DNA from: Candidatus Anammoximicrobium sp. | GTDB taxonomy: Bacteria; Planctomycetota; Planctomycetia; Pirellulales; Pirellulaceae | Assembly (NCBI GenBank): GCA_012515235.1 | Contig: JAAYYU010000178.1 | Span: 1-43,858 of the forward strand | Reading direction: 5' to 3' | DNA length: 43,858 nt | In this document: positions 29,301-36,193 of the stretch, piece after piece | Position numbering within the stretch: position 1 is the first letter of the stretch | Layout of the letters: each line of letters opens with the position of its first letter | Position numbers and translations under genes: made by a program | Notes under the pieces: generated by a model | Told to the model about the DNA's origin: nothing | Databases searched by the model: none | Seen by the model: only the letters and a program-made list of their open reading frames with translations

Positions 29301-30601
29301 GAATCGGGCTGCTGCAGCACGAGGTGGGCATTGGTGCCGCCGGCGCCGAACGAGTTGACGCCGACGATCCAAGGCCGGCCGGCGCATTCCAACGGCGTGG
29401 GCCGCGTGGGCACTTCCAGATTGAGGTGCTCCCAGTCGATGCCGGGATTCGGCTCGTGGAAGTGCAAGTTCGGCGGAGCAACGCCGTGCTGCGCCGTCAG
29501 AACGCCTTTGATAAAGCCGGTGATGCCCGAGGCTCCCTCCAGGTGCCCGACGTTCGTCTTGACCGATCCCATCAGGCAGCGCTGACCCACGGGCCGGCCT
29601 CGGCCCAGCACGGCGCCAATCGCGATGCTCTCGATGGGATCGCCCACGGCCGTGCCGGTGCCGTGGGCTTCGACGTAATCCACCGTCAACGGATCGACCC
29701 CCGACTGGGCGTAGACGGTCTCCAACAGGGCGATTTGCGAGAACACGTTGGGGACGGTGAAACCCTCGGCCATATAACCGTCTTGATTCACAGCCGAACC
29801 CCGCACCCAAGCATAGATGGCGTCGCCGTCGGCGAGCGCTTTGCCGAGCGGCTTCAGGATGACGACGCCCACGCCCTCCCCGCGGACATAACCGTTGGCG
29901 CTGGCGTCAAAGGCTTTGCAGTACTGGTCCGGGTTCAGAAACCCGCCTTTGGACAGCACGATGGACGATTCGGGCCGCAGCATCACGTTGACGCCGCCCG
30001 CAATCGCCATGTCGGCCTCTCCGCCCCAGAGACTCTGGCAGGCCAGGTGCAGCGCCACGAGCGAGCCGGAACAAGCCGTATCGAGCGAGACGCTGGGCCC
30101 CTTCAAATTGAAATCGTACGAAATCCGATTGGACAACGACGAGACGGCCGTGCCCATGGCCACGTACGGACTGATCTCGTCGCGCTGTTCGCTGGCCGAC
30201 TGGATGCAGAGATAGTCGTACATGAACGAGCCGATGAAGACGGACGTGCGCGTGCCGTCCACGTGATCCCGTCGCAGACCGGCGTCCTCCAGCGCCTCGT
30301 GCGTGACTTCCAGCAGCAACCGCTGCTGCGGATCCATCCGTTGGGCTTCCGTGGGAAAGTACCCGAAGAATTCGGCGTCGAAGAGGTCGACGCCGTCCAT
30401 GAAACCGCCCTTGGCGTTGCGGATACAGCCCGTCTTCTCCGGATTCGTGTCGTGAAAGCGGGCGTGCCTCCAGCGGTCCTCGGGCACGTCGCGGATGCCG
30501 TCGAAGCCCCGCAGCAGCGCGTCCCAGAAAGCGGCCGGCGAATCGATTCCGCCGGGGAGACGGCAACCGATGCCGATCACGGCCAGGGGTTCTTTCATCA
30601 T
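23351..30601 (-). CDS. Single-module fully reducing type I polyketide synthase with terminal thioesterase
   Basis: Polyketide synthase of 2416 residues, one complete module. KS: DTACSGS Cys177, His313 (EAHGTGT), His353 (NVGHLEG). AT: GHSIGE Ser634, YHSH at 736-739, so extender choice cannot be assigned. DH: HQVDGEIVFP His937, LLDA Asp1109. Then a structural region of about 350 residues, ER (about 1500-1800; HSAAGGVGGAG), KR (about 1830-2010; GASGFG, MDD like B-type ketoreductases, LSSIS Ser, NYAAAN Tyr/Asn), ACP with DSL (near 2130) and thioesterase with GHSFGG (about 2190-2400). All catalytic residues look intact and there is no methyltransferase. One module making a saturated chain would have to act iteratively, as in mycocerosate-type or fungal enzymes. 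The start is ATGATG at 30601. No phosphopantetheinyl transferase or tailoring enzyme is nearby. The product is unknown. Confidence 0.95.
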   Translation of the reverse strand: MMKEPLAVIGIGCRLPGGIDSPAAFWDALLRGFDGIRDVPEDRWRHARFHDTNPEKTGCIRNAKGGFMDGVDLFDAEFFGYFPTEAQRMDPQQRLLLEVTHEALEDAGLRRDHVDGTRTSVFIGSFMYDYLCIQSASEQRDEISPYVAMGTAVSSLSNRISYDFNLKGPSVSLDTACSGSLVALHLACQSLWGGEADMAIAGGVNVMLRPESSIVLSKGGFLNPDQYCKAFDASANGYVRGEGVGVVILKPLGKALADGDAIYAWVRGSAVNQDGYMAEGFTVPNVFSQIALLETVYAQSGVDPLTVDYVEAHGTGTAVGDPIESIAIGAVLGRGRPVGQRCLMGSVKTNVGHLEGASGITGFIKGVLTAQHGVAPPNLHFHEPNPGIDWEHLNLEVPTRPTPLECAGRPWIVGVNSFGAGGTNAHLVLQQPDSTTSAAKETPLVPPGRPASGATLYVLSSPQRETLRTLALRHADFLNAHPHRLGDAAFSAFTRRSHYTHLMAIVGETAREVEARLRAFADGQVDPATLATTIARKKNPKLGFIFSGQGGQWARMGLQWMQREAVFRQWMEAIDAIFQEFSGWSLLAELGKSEADSKINDTVIVQPAVLAIQISLAKLYEHYGIRPQGIVGHSIGEVAAAFAAGALTLEQAVHVIFHRSQAQNRVSGQGGMLAVGLGMEEARQLIAGYDGRVSIGAVNGPEMLTLSGDVEPLARIAETLESRGVFNRPVRVQVAYHSHHMDSIRSEMLETLVHSQGVAAAMPLYSTVSGRRENGLHLNADYWFQNVRQPVLFTTALAAMLQDHFDTFVEIGPHPVLTGGANALFQKLAPSAVIAPSMTRREPEVTVFLQSVAQLAARGLVPDTEKLFGPSRRYFRLPKHPWQHSRYWFEAPAAAETRRGRFEHPFLKRQTQLVTEEPLAVWEAAIDVQKFPYLRDHQVDGEIVFPASGHIELAWAVASEQFRHEPFFLENLHFDSPLILPENSRHPLDVRLEIVSGEGDYRICSRPADAPADTPWSKHSSGQINTSHDRFEQSTVSLYKLQERCRDELPQLVHQFYGTLRTAGLVYEENFRCVQRLWHHGDEWLAHLSLPDKLVPEAQRNTVQPALLDACLHVMFADVHHHGTVDRVFLPHRIDSVRFYRRPTPNVWSHVRITRNDEQYLCSDTSIFDEAGELVAEIVGLTCKRLVGAGSRQSDMLYEGCYEYQWIPAARDPRLHGRIFDITRAVLFTDESGIGAELVTRFTAEGIQPLSIPFGDSRRLDKVLADVPLDRRTLIVFAAGLSRRDAGWHGLSCCPAIPLFLQFAQTLQGREGVPRLFVVTNGAAGTASDKSLDLGQAILHGMARVITNELPSVPLTVIDLSPTASPREVDALFYELLHSRRDRDEAEIALRGDERLVRQLVPLDRDSAEQAAMSEEAGVGGAYRAEVSTPGSLEPIVFRRLPPIVLGEDDVEIAVQAAALNFKDAMNAMSLLPMQAVAGGLTGHRLGLEVAGRVLRTGPSVKHVRPDDAVIARVAEGFSGRVVTPSQYVLRQPQRLTPVQAATVPFVYVTAWYSLYHLARVAHGETVLIHSAAGGVGGAGVRLAQRAGATVIATAGTKDKRDYVRRMGVEHVFDSRSLDFYNRVMEVTAGRGVDVVLNSLSGRFITQSLKCLAPFGRFVELGKSDIYRNSKLSLKRFGENMSYFVVDVDRLAAQRSDLHQQMMAEVAALFERGELKPHEITEFPISQLTEALRFMVRATYWGKVVLNMQNDRVKTRPPGRASFRPDRTYLISAGASGFGLEIARWMFSRDARQLVLVSRSGPKTDADRVAVETMMEQGARVLLAQTDVTDRDGVRRLLDRIQREWPPLAGVVHGAAVMDDASIAAMTMERFARAFAPKAQGAWNLHEATLAAGVNLDFFLMLSSISSALGFVGQVNYAAANFFEDALAQYRRQQGLPATSLNVGVMGQYAGLSRTVNENQDVIGLLESQGLLVMPLADILAKLEAALIQQPVQRVTGRFDWGKFRLAYPHLVRDARFVDLLSDAALARGNRSTGSNLRAELSELEFGQRRERLERELAMKLALILDASPEKLDVSLSIDNLGLDSLMLTDLQIWIARTLDITLPLIKLLKGPSVTSLATDLLAQLDSSDAAGASKAGQGPATFALLDMDDINVLNPWLIRGAGNPDAPCRLVCFHSMGVGASLFTKFLLKPPDDYDILAVQTPGRENRMTDQVAETVEELVEQITPLLRPLFDRPLVMWGHSFGGVIAWEVIRRLRDEFDLEPNHFVLSGTAAPHLMHRWQHREVLLKALVTDNTPEYIVSVSRFVDNPDFIKAILPGMRRDFPLLKNYRFQPCSPLSCPITALAARQDDFVYTDEIREWAEYTDGEFKLIAVDGDHWFLDRNRERITAVFRDLAAEFRAAAGENVSTLTTAGFGR

Positions 30602-30647
30602 CTTCCGAAACCGAAAAAAATGATCGGTGCGGACTTGAATTCGCTAC

Positions 30648-30659
30648 ACCATTGATGGT
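30648..30659. promoter_or_regulatory. Palindrome upstream of the PKS gene
   Basis: ACCAT-TG-ATGGT is a perfect 5+5 palindrome 47-58 bases before the PKS start, in the 120-base space after the solenoid gene. A second hairpin, GGAAAG/CTTTCC (30695-30713), lies just after the stop of the upstream gene but has no T run. A regulator site or an RNA fold is possible; a chance palindrome of this length is also possible. Confidence 0.25.
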
Positions 30660-30721
30660 AACGCCGAGCGTCTGGAAAGGGAATCCGCTGGATCGGAAAG
30701 CCGCCGACTTTCCCCCAAATT

Positions 30722-33700
30722 CTACGGCCTTCGCCGTGGATCGCTGCCCGGCAACGGGTTTTGTTCAAACCGTTTGAGCTGCTGCTGCAGCGTTTCGTCG
30801 TCCGGTCGCAGTTCCAGCGCCCGTCGAGAATGTCGCAGGGCGGATTGACGGTCGCCGCGCTGGAAGCACACTTCGGCCAACGTGTCCAGATAGCTGGCGT
30901 TGTCGGGAGCGAGTTCGATGGCCCGGTCGGCGTGCCGTTGGGCTTCCTCCAAGCGTCGTCCGCAGCGGGCCGCGGTCCAGGCCAGATTGTTGTGCAGCAG
31001 CGCGCATCCGGGATAGGCCTGCACGGCCTCGGAGTAGACGCCGAATACCCTCTGAAACAGTCCGTCGGCTTGCTCCTTTCGGCCGGCCTGCTCCAGCCGC
31101 GGCACCAATTCTTCGGAAACGTCGGTCTCGCCGGGCAACGCGGTCAGGGCCTGTTGCACGTGTCTCTCGGCCGCCTCCCACCGTCCCGCGTCCAACTCCG
31201 CCACGGCCCGCAGCCGATGGATCTTTGCGGGCGTGGCGAGGTAATCTCGGTCGCTGACGAGATAAAAGCTCGTCCGCAGATCGTCCAGCAAGGATTGTTC
31301 GAACCACGCGGCGGCTTGAACCGGGTTGTCGTTCTGGACGCGTTCGGCAAGCGAATGGACTGCGGCCTGCCATTCCCACGACTCGAACGGTGCGGTGCGG
31401 AGCACCAGCCGGAACTGCTGGACGGCTTCTTCGGTCAAGCCGTGGCGGCTCAGGGCGGTGCCCAGCGTCATCCGCGCCCGGCTGTCCAGGGCCATCGCCA
31501 GCGTCTGCTCTTTGCGGCGGCGGCCTTCGTCCTCGCGGCCGCTGCGCTCCAACGCTTCGCCGGACAAATACAGCGCGGCAAGTTGCTCGTGGTCCTGCTC
31601 CCAAACGCTCTCGGAGGCCGCGGCCGCTTCGGGCCACTGCTCGCCTTGCCACCAGGTCTCGGCCAACAGGCTGGCGGCCACGGGGTTGCTGTCCGCGACC
31701 GGCTGCAGGCAGCGGCAAGCCACGTCCAGCTGCTTGCGCCGCAACGCGGCCTCGCCCGTGGCGACCAGGATCAGGTTGCGGCGCGCGTCGGAGAAGGAGG
31801 CCGCCATCTGTTCGGCCTCCGCGGCCAGTTGCTGGAACTCGGCGGCCGCTTCCTGCGGCGTTGGAGTCATCACGCGGTGCATGCGCCGGAACGTCTCGGC
31901 TGGCGGTTCGGGCCTGTGGCGCTGCCGGAAGAAGGTCCACCAGCCTTGGGCCTCGCTGCCCCGCTGCGGATAAAGCCGATACAGCAGCGATGGCACAGAT
32001 TGCGGATGAGGCAGAACGCGTGCCGCGATGGACCACGCTCGCGGCTGGTCGCCCATCGCCAGCAGCGCCAGGCACATGCGTTCCCAGCACTCCCTGCGGG
32101 CGGACAGCGAGTTGTCCCGGTCCGGCCGCTCCTGGGCGTAGGCCTCGACCAGATCCAGGATCCGCCCGGCCTCGTCCCGCCGGCCCAGCAGATGCAACGT
32201 GCGGGCCACCTGGATTGCGCCGTCCATCCGCTGCAGAGCCTGTTTTTCGGCGTCGGTTTCGTCCCGCGACAGCGACTCCAACCACGCCCGATCCGGCGGC
32301 ACGCCCTGGCGCCATCCAAGCAGCTCCAGCGCCTGGCGATATTGGTAACGTTGCGAGTACCAGCGAAAGGCGCGCAGCGGGTCCAAGGCGGCCAAAACCT
32401 TCAGCCCGTCCTCGACGCGGTCGTTCAACACCAGGGCCTCGACGCAAAACCACTGCAGGGTTTTATCCTCCGGATTCGCCGCGGCCAGACCCTGGATCTC
32501 GCCAGCCGTCTGAGCCCAGGCGGCCCGGTCGCCCGCCAGCCGCTGGTAGGCCGCCAGCAGGCCCAGTTGTTCGATCCGCTGGTGCGTCTCCTGTTCGGGA
32601 GCGCGGAGGGCCGTGGCGATCGGCGGCGGACCGGGATGGGCGGCCTGCAGCCGCGCGGCTTCCGCCCATTGCCCCTGTTCCGCCAGCACGGCCTTGAGGA
32701 GCGCCGGGTCTTGAGACATCTCGGCGGCCTGCCGAGCGGTTGCGGCATCGCCGTTGGCTCGCGCCAGGTAGGTCAGCAGCCGGGCGTCGGCGGCGTCGGG
32801 CGTCTGCTGCAGCCGAGCGCGGACCTGGTCGATCCGCGCGTCGAGACGGCCGTTTGCCAACAGGAAGGCCGCCAAGTGGAGCCGGCCGAGATCGTCTTTC
32901 AGATCTTGTTCCAACCGCCGCTGAGCCTCGTCCAACTCGCCGCGGCGAATCCGGTAGGGCACCAGTCCAGACGGGGAACACAGGATTCGCTGCCAGCTCA
33001 AACGCCGCAGGTGCTCGTCCGCATCCAGCTTGGCGATTTCAAACAAGGCGTCCGCCTGGCCGCTGTCGACCAGCGTCTGGACCAGACGCGAATTTGCCAC
33101 CACTTGCCGGGCGGTCGTCTGGCGTGCGTTGTCGTCGGTCTCCGCCCGCAACAGATCCGCCAAGTCGCCGCCCAATTTCGCTTCGCCCAGCGCCCGTCGG
33201 CACGTGTCGTCGTACACCAGGCGCTGGACCAATTGCCGCAGCAAATAGGGATCGTCGCTTTGACGCGCCAGCTTCACCAGCGGGTCGAATTTGCCGTCGC
33301 CCGCCAAGGCGGCGATCGCTGCCGGAGTGCTGACCAGCCGCATCAGGAACGCGCGGCGGACCTGCTCGTCGTTCTCCTGTTCCGCCATGCTCAGCAGCAG
33401 GCCGATGTTCTTCCGGGCCGTCAGGTGTTCGATTACCGCCGGCTGGTTGATCAGCATCGCCAGGAATTGCCCGCGGCGCTCCGGCCGCGGTTCCTTCCGG
33501 ATCAGCGCCACAAGATCGTCGAACCGTCCTCGCTGGACGTGGATCGCCACGCATTCCGGCCGGCCGAACAAGGCGTAGTACAGCTGGTGCCGCGCCGATT
33601 CCGGCTGGGTTTCGATCCACGCCGAGAGCTTCTGCCACGGCTCGCCGTCGGCGATCTGACGGACCACGTCCGGCGCGTTCAGCAGGGCGGCGACCAGCGA

Positions 33701-35896
33701 CGCGCGATGATGGTCTTCTTGGACCTTGTTGGCCAACGTCAGCAGCGCATCGAGCTGTCCCTGTTCCAGCAACGTGCTGGCGGCCTGCTGGTTGTGGAAC
33801 AGCCGCTGCAGATAGTCGTTCAACTGGCCGGTCTCCGCGCAGGTTTCGCCGAACGCCAGCAAGTCGGCGATCTGGTTCTGATCGGCCAGTCGCTGCACGA
33901 CCTTGGGGCTGGTGTACAGGCGGCCGAGCAGTTCCCGCCGCGCAGTCGCGTCCTCGGCGTGGTCGGCCAGGCCGAACAACGCCTCGTAGTGTCCCGTGTC
34001 GATCAGGCGGACCAGCGCCGGCTCGTTGCTCAACAACCGCTGCAGATATTCCCGCCGAGCCTCGGCACGCGGGGTTTCCTGGGCGAACGTGAGCAACGCC
34101 TCCAGCGGCTGCTTTTCGGCAAAAGCGACCAGGGCCGCGTCGGTGCGGACGAACTCGGCCCGCAACACGGCCTGACGCAACAGATCCTCCTCGGTCGTCA
34201 CGAAGGTCCACAGGGCCTCGTAAAAGCCGCCTTGGAGCAAGGCTTTCATCGCCGCCGAATGCGCAAAGACGCTTTGCAGATAGTCGCCCCTGGCCGCGGC
34301 CTCCGATTCTTGCCCTGCCAACTCGACCAACTGCCCGGCCCGCTCCGCCGACACCTGCGCTTCGGGCGAGTCGGCCGGGAGCACGACTCCCGCCAGCAGA
34401 CGGCCCCGCGCAGAGGCCGGAACGCTTTTCGCCAGTGCGAGCAGCGACTCCAGCGGCGCGTGCTTCTGCAGGGCCAGCCGGAGGTGGCTGTCGGAGACCA
34501 GCCTTAACAGGATTTGACCGCGCTGCTGGCCGGAGGTCCGGTCGCGAAGGAACCGCAGCAGCCAACCGATTTCTTCCGGCGTCCGCAGCCACGCGTCCTG
34601 CATGGCGTAGTTGAGCAACTGATTCAAGGCGTCGGCGCGCCAGTTCGCCGCCGGCTTTTCGGCAGCGGCCGTTTCCGTCTTGATCAAGGCCCACACCGCT
34701 TGACGGTTTTCCGAATCCAGCATCAGGAAGTAGCTGGCGTTGCCCGTGAGCAAGGCCTTCAGATATTCGTCCTTCGCAGCGGGGTCCGTCTCCTTCGCGG
34801 CCAGTTCGATGGCGAATCTGCGTTGTTCGGCCGTACCGAGCTGCTGCCGGAGCGAGGGCGATTTGACCAAGGCGGCCAGCAGCCCACCGCGCACGGCCAA
34901 GTCGGATTCGCCGCGGATCAAGGCAAGCAGACGATCAAGTCCCAGCCGGCTCAGCAAGACCTGGACGACGCTTGGATTCTGGAACATCTGCGGCAGCAGC
35001 GACGCCCGCTGTTCGGCTTCCATGTGCTCCTGGGCAAAACGCAGCACTCGCTCCAGCCGCTCGTCGCCGGCCAGGCGGCCGATCGCTTCGGCATTTCCCA
35101 ACACCTGACCGATCCACGGCCCGCGAAAGCGTTTTTCGGGCTCTTTCTCGATCAGTTTCAGCAGCAGGTCCAACTGGTCCTTGTCGATCAGCACGGCCAC
35201 GACCACCGCGTTCTTGAACAGGATGGACAGCATTTCACGGCGGACCTCGGCGGACGTTTCACGCTCGATCACCTTGACGAGAAGGTCCAGTTCGCGTTTG
35301 TCCGCCAGCCGCTGGATCATCTTTTCCGAGAACAGCAGTTGGGCCAGCACCTTGCGCCGCCAAGCCTCGTCCTGGTCGGCAGACACGGCGGCGACCAGCT
35401 TTTCCAATTGGTCCAAGTCAGCCAGTTTCTCGACGGCCAGCGGACTCTGGATCAGCATCACGAGCAGTTGCCGGCGCACGGCGGCGTCGGACTCCAGGCC
35501 GATCAGCCGCTGGAGCGTGTCGAAGTCGCCGCGTTGCGCCAGCGTCTGGAAGGCGGCCAGCCGCAACGGGGCGTTTCCGTCGCGGAACTGGCGGATCATC
35601 GCCACGGTGTCCGCCGGCACGCCGGGCAGAATGCCGTAACGGAAATCGTCCAAGATGCGTCGCGCCCTCACGCGCGTCTCCCGGTCGCCGTTCTGAACCG
35701 CCCGCTGCAGAAGGGGTTCCGCCGCCAAACCGGCTTGCCACAGCGTGCGGGCCGCCGCCTGCCGCACGGAGAAACGGGCGTCCCCCAAGTCGCGGACCGC
35801 CTGCTCGATCGCCGCCGAAGCGGCCGCTGGATTCTGCGATTCCGCTGGAGCGAACAACACGGCGACGAGCGCTGCCGACACAAGCCAGGCACTCAT
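30722..35896 (-). CDS. Exported giant alpha-solenoid protein: about 22 tandem 39-residue repeats plus C-terminal TPRs
   Basis: Protein of 1724 residues. The signal peptide covers 1-20 (cleavage near AES). A HEAT-like segment spans about 25-110. Residues about 116-975 are tandem repeats of 39 residues, nearly all of exactly that length (one of about 45). The pattern is hydrophobic-x-x-Leu, then L-(D/E)-x-L-L-x-L-(I/A), acidic, four variable residues, R-R-x-x-L-x-x-L-(L/F), and a short turn with N/S-P. Each would form two helices. Residues about 980-1724 have irregular TPR-like helices, ending in recognisable TPRs (AQRHADRAIELAPDN, LRHSRRALELRPDD). I know no catalytic motif in it. It looks like a periplasmic scaffold. 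The start is ATG at 35896 behind AGGGG. It ends 120 bases before the PKS gene on the same strand. Confidence 0.85.
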   Translation of the reverse strand: MSAWLVSAALVAVLFAPAESQNPAAASAAIEQAVRDLGDARFSVRQAAARTLWQAGLAAEPLLQRAVQNGDRETRVRARRILDDFRYGILPGVPADTVAMIRQFRDGNAPLRLAAFQTLAQRGDFDTLQRLIGLESDAAVRRQLLVMLIQSPLAVEKLADLDQLEKLVAAVSADQDEAWRRKVLAQLLFSEKMIQRLADKRELDLLVKVIERETSAEVRREMLSILFKNAVVVAVLIDKDQLDLLLKLIEKEPEKRFRGPWIGQVLGNAEAIGRLAGDERLERVLRFAQEHMEAEQRASLLPQMFQNPSVVQVLLSRLGLDRLLALIRGESDLAVRGGLLAALVKSPSLRQQLGTAEQRRFAIELAAKETDPAAKDEYLKALLTGNASYFLMLDSENRQAVWALIKTETAAAEKPAANWRADALNQLLNYAMQDAWLRTPEEIGWLLRFLRDRTSGQQRGQILLRLVSDSHLRLALQKHAPLESLLALAKSVPASARGRLLAGVVLPADSPEAQVSAERAGQLVELAGQESEAAARGDYLQSVFAHSAAMKALLQGGFYEALWTFVTTEEDLLRQAVLRAEFVRTDAALVAFAEKQPLEALLTFAQETPRAEARREYLQRLLSNEPALVRLIDTGHYEALFGLADHAEDATARRELLGRLYTSPKVVQRLADQNQIADLLAFGETCAETGQLNDYLQRLFHNQQAASTLLEQGQLDALLTLANKVQEDHHRASLVAALLNAPDVVRQIADGEPWQKLSAWIETQPESARHQLYYALFGRPECVAIHVQRGRFDDLVALIRKEPRPERRGQFLAMLINQPAVIEHLTARKNIGLLLSMAEQENDEQVRRAFLMRLVSTPAAIAALAGDGKFDPLVKLARQSDDPYLLRQLVQRLVYDDTCRRALGEAKLGGDLADLLRAETDDNARQTTARQVVANSRLVQTLVDSGQADALFEIAKLDADEHLRRLSWQRILCSPSGLVPYRIRRGELDEAQRRLEQDLKDDLGRLHLAAFLLANGRLDARIDQVRARLQQTPDAADARLLTYLARANGDAATARQAAEMSQDPALLKAVLAEQGQWAEAARLQAAHPGPPPIATALRAPEQETHQRIEQLGLLAAYQRLAGDRAAWAQTAGEIQGLAAANPEDKTLQWFCVEALVLNDRVEDGLKVLAALDPLRAFRWYSQRYQYRQALELLGWRQGVPPDRAWLESLSRDETDAEKQALQRMDGAIQVARTLHLLGRRDEAGRILDLVEAYAQERPDRDNSLSARRECWERMCLALLAMGDQPRAWSIAARVLPHPQSVPSLLYRLYPQRGSEAQGWWTFFRQRHRPEPPAETFRRMHRVMTPTPQEAAAEFQQLAAEAEQMAASFSDARRNLILVATGEAALRRKQLDVACRCLQPVADSNPVAASLLAETWWQGEQWPEAAAASESVWEQDHEQLAALYLSGEALERSGREDEGRRRKEQTLAMALDSRARMTLGTALSRHGLTEEAVQQFRLVLRTAPFESWEWQAAVHSLAERVQNDNPVQAAAWFEQSLLDDLRTSFYLVSDRDYLATPAKIHRLRAVAELDAGRWEAAERHVQQALTALPGETDVSEELVPRLEQAGRKEQADGLFQRVFGVYSEAVQAYPGCALLHNNLAWTAARCGRRLEEAQRHADRAIELAPDNASYLDTLAEVCFQRGDRQSALRHSRRALELRPDDETLQQQLKRFEQNPLPGSDPRRRP
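32970..35551 (-). repeat. DNA encoding the 39-residue tandem repeats
   Basis: A 117-base coding period runs about 22 times. At protein level, consecutive units such as IQRLADKRELDLLVKVIERE, LVRLIDTGHYEALFGLADHA and VAIHVQRGRFDDLVALIRKE align without gaps, yet the DNA units have diverged so far that there is no long identical run. The array is thus old and held by selection on the protein fold. Confidence 0.8.
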
Positions 35897-36193
35897 GGGA
35901 TCCCCTGATCACCGACGGAGATTGGGACGAGGAAGTAGAAGGACCACCCAGACTCCAACATACGGGATGCGTCGGAACGCCGCAACCGTTTGACCGCAAC
36001 CGTTTCACCGGCGCCCCGACGCCCGGCTTGAAACATCGCCAAAGGCCGACGACGGGCAAACAGGGAAGTACACGAAAGGAAGAAGGCAAAAGTGGCCCAA
36101 GACCACAGAGGGCGAAAGACGCAGTTCCAAGGGTCCACCAGTTCGCCGCTGGGGACCTGTCCGCACGTCGCGAGCATTCTGGGGGAGGCGTCT
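35897..36193. other. Intergenic region between sigma-54 activator and solenoid gene
   Basis: About 297 bases carrying the upstream region of the solenoid gene, with AGGGG five bases before its ATG. I searched the minus strand for a -24/-12 promoter (GG-N10-GC). The best match, near 36090 (GGGCCAC...TTTTGC), has wrong spacing and I do not call it. No open frame with a recognisable product. Confidence 0.35.

Noticed and set aside
30722..35896. Idea that the tandem repeats reflect a recent DNA expansion
   Set aside because: The repeat units are strongly diverged at DNA level with no long identical runs, so the array is old.
27518..35908. Several antisense frames of 450-1250 codons opposite the PKS and solenoid genes
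   Set aside because: The minus-strand proteins have unmistakable domains or regular repeats; the antisense frames are a by-product of third-position GC bias.
36080..36110. Possible sigma-54 (-24/-12) promoter before the solenoid gene
   Set aside because: GG and GC elements are present but the spacing is 8-9 instead of 10 bases, so it is not a credible match.
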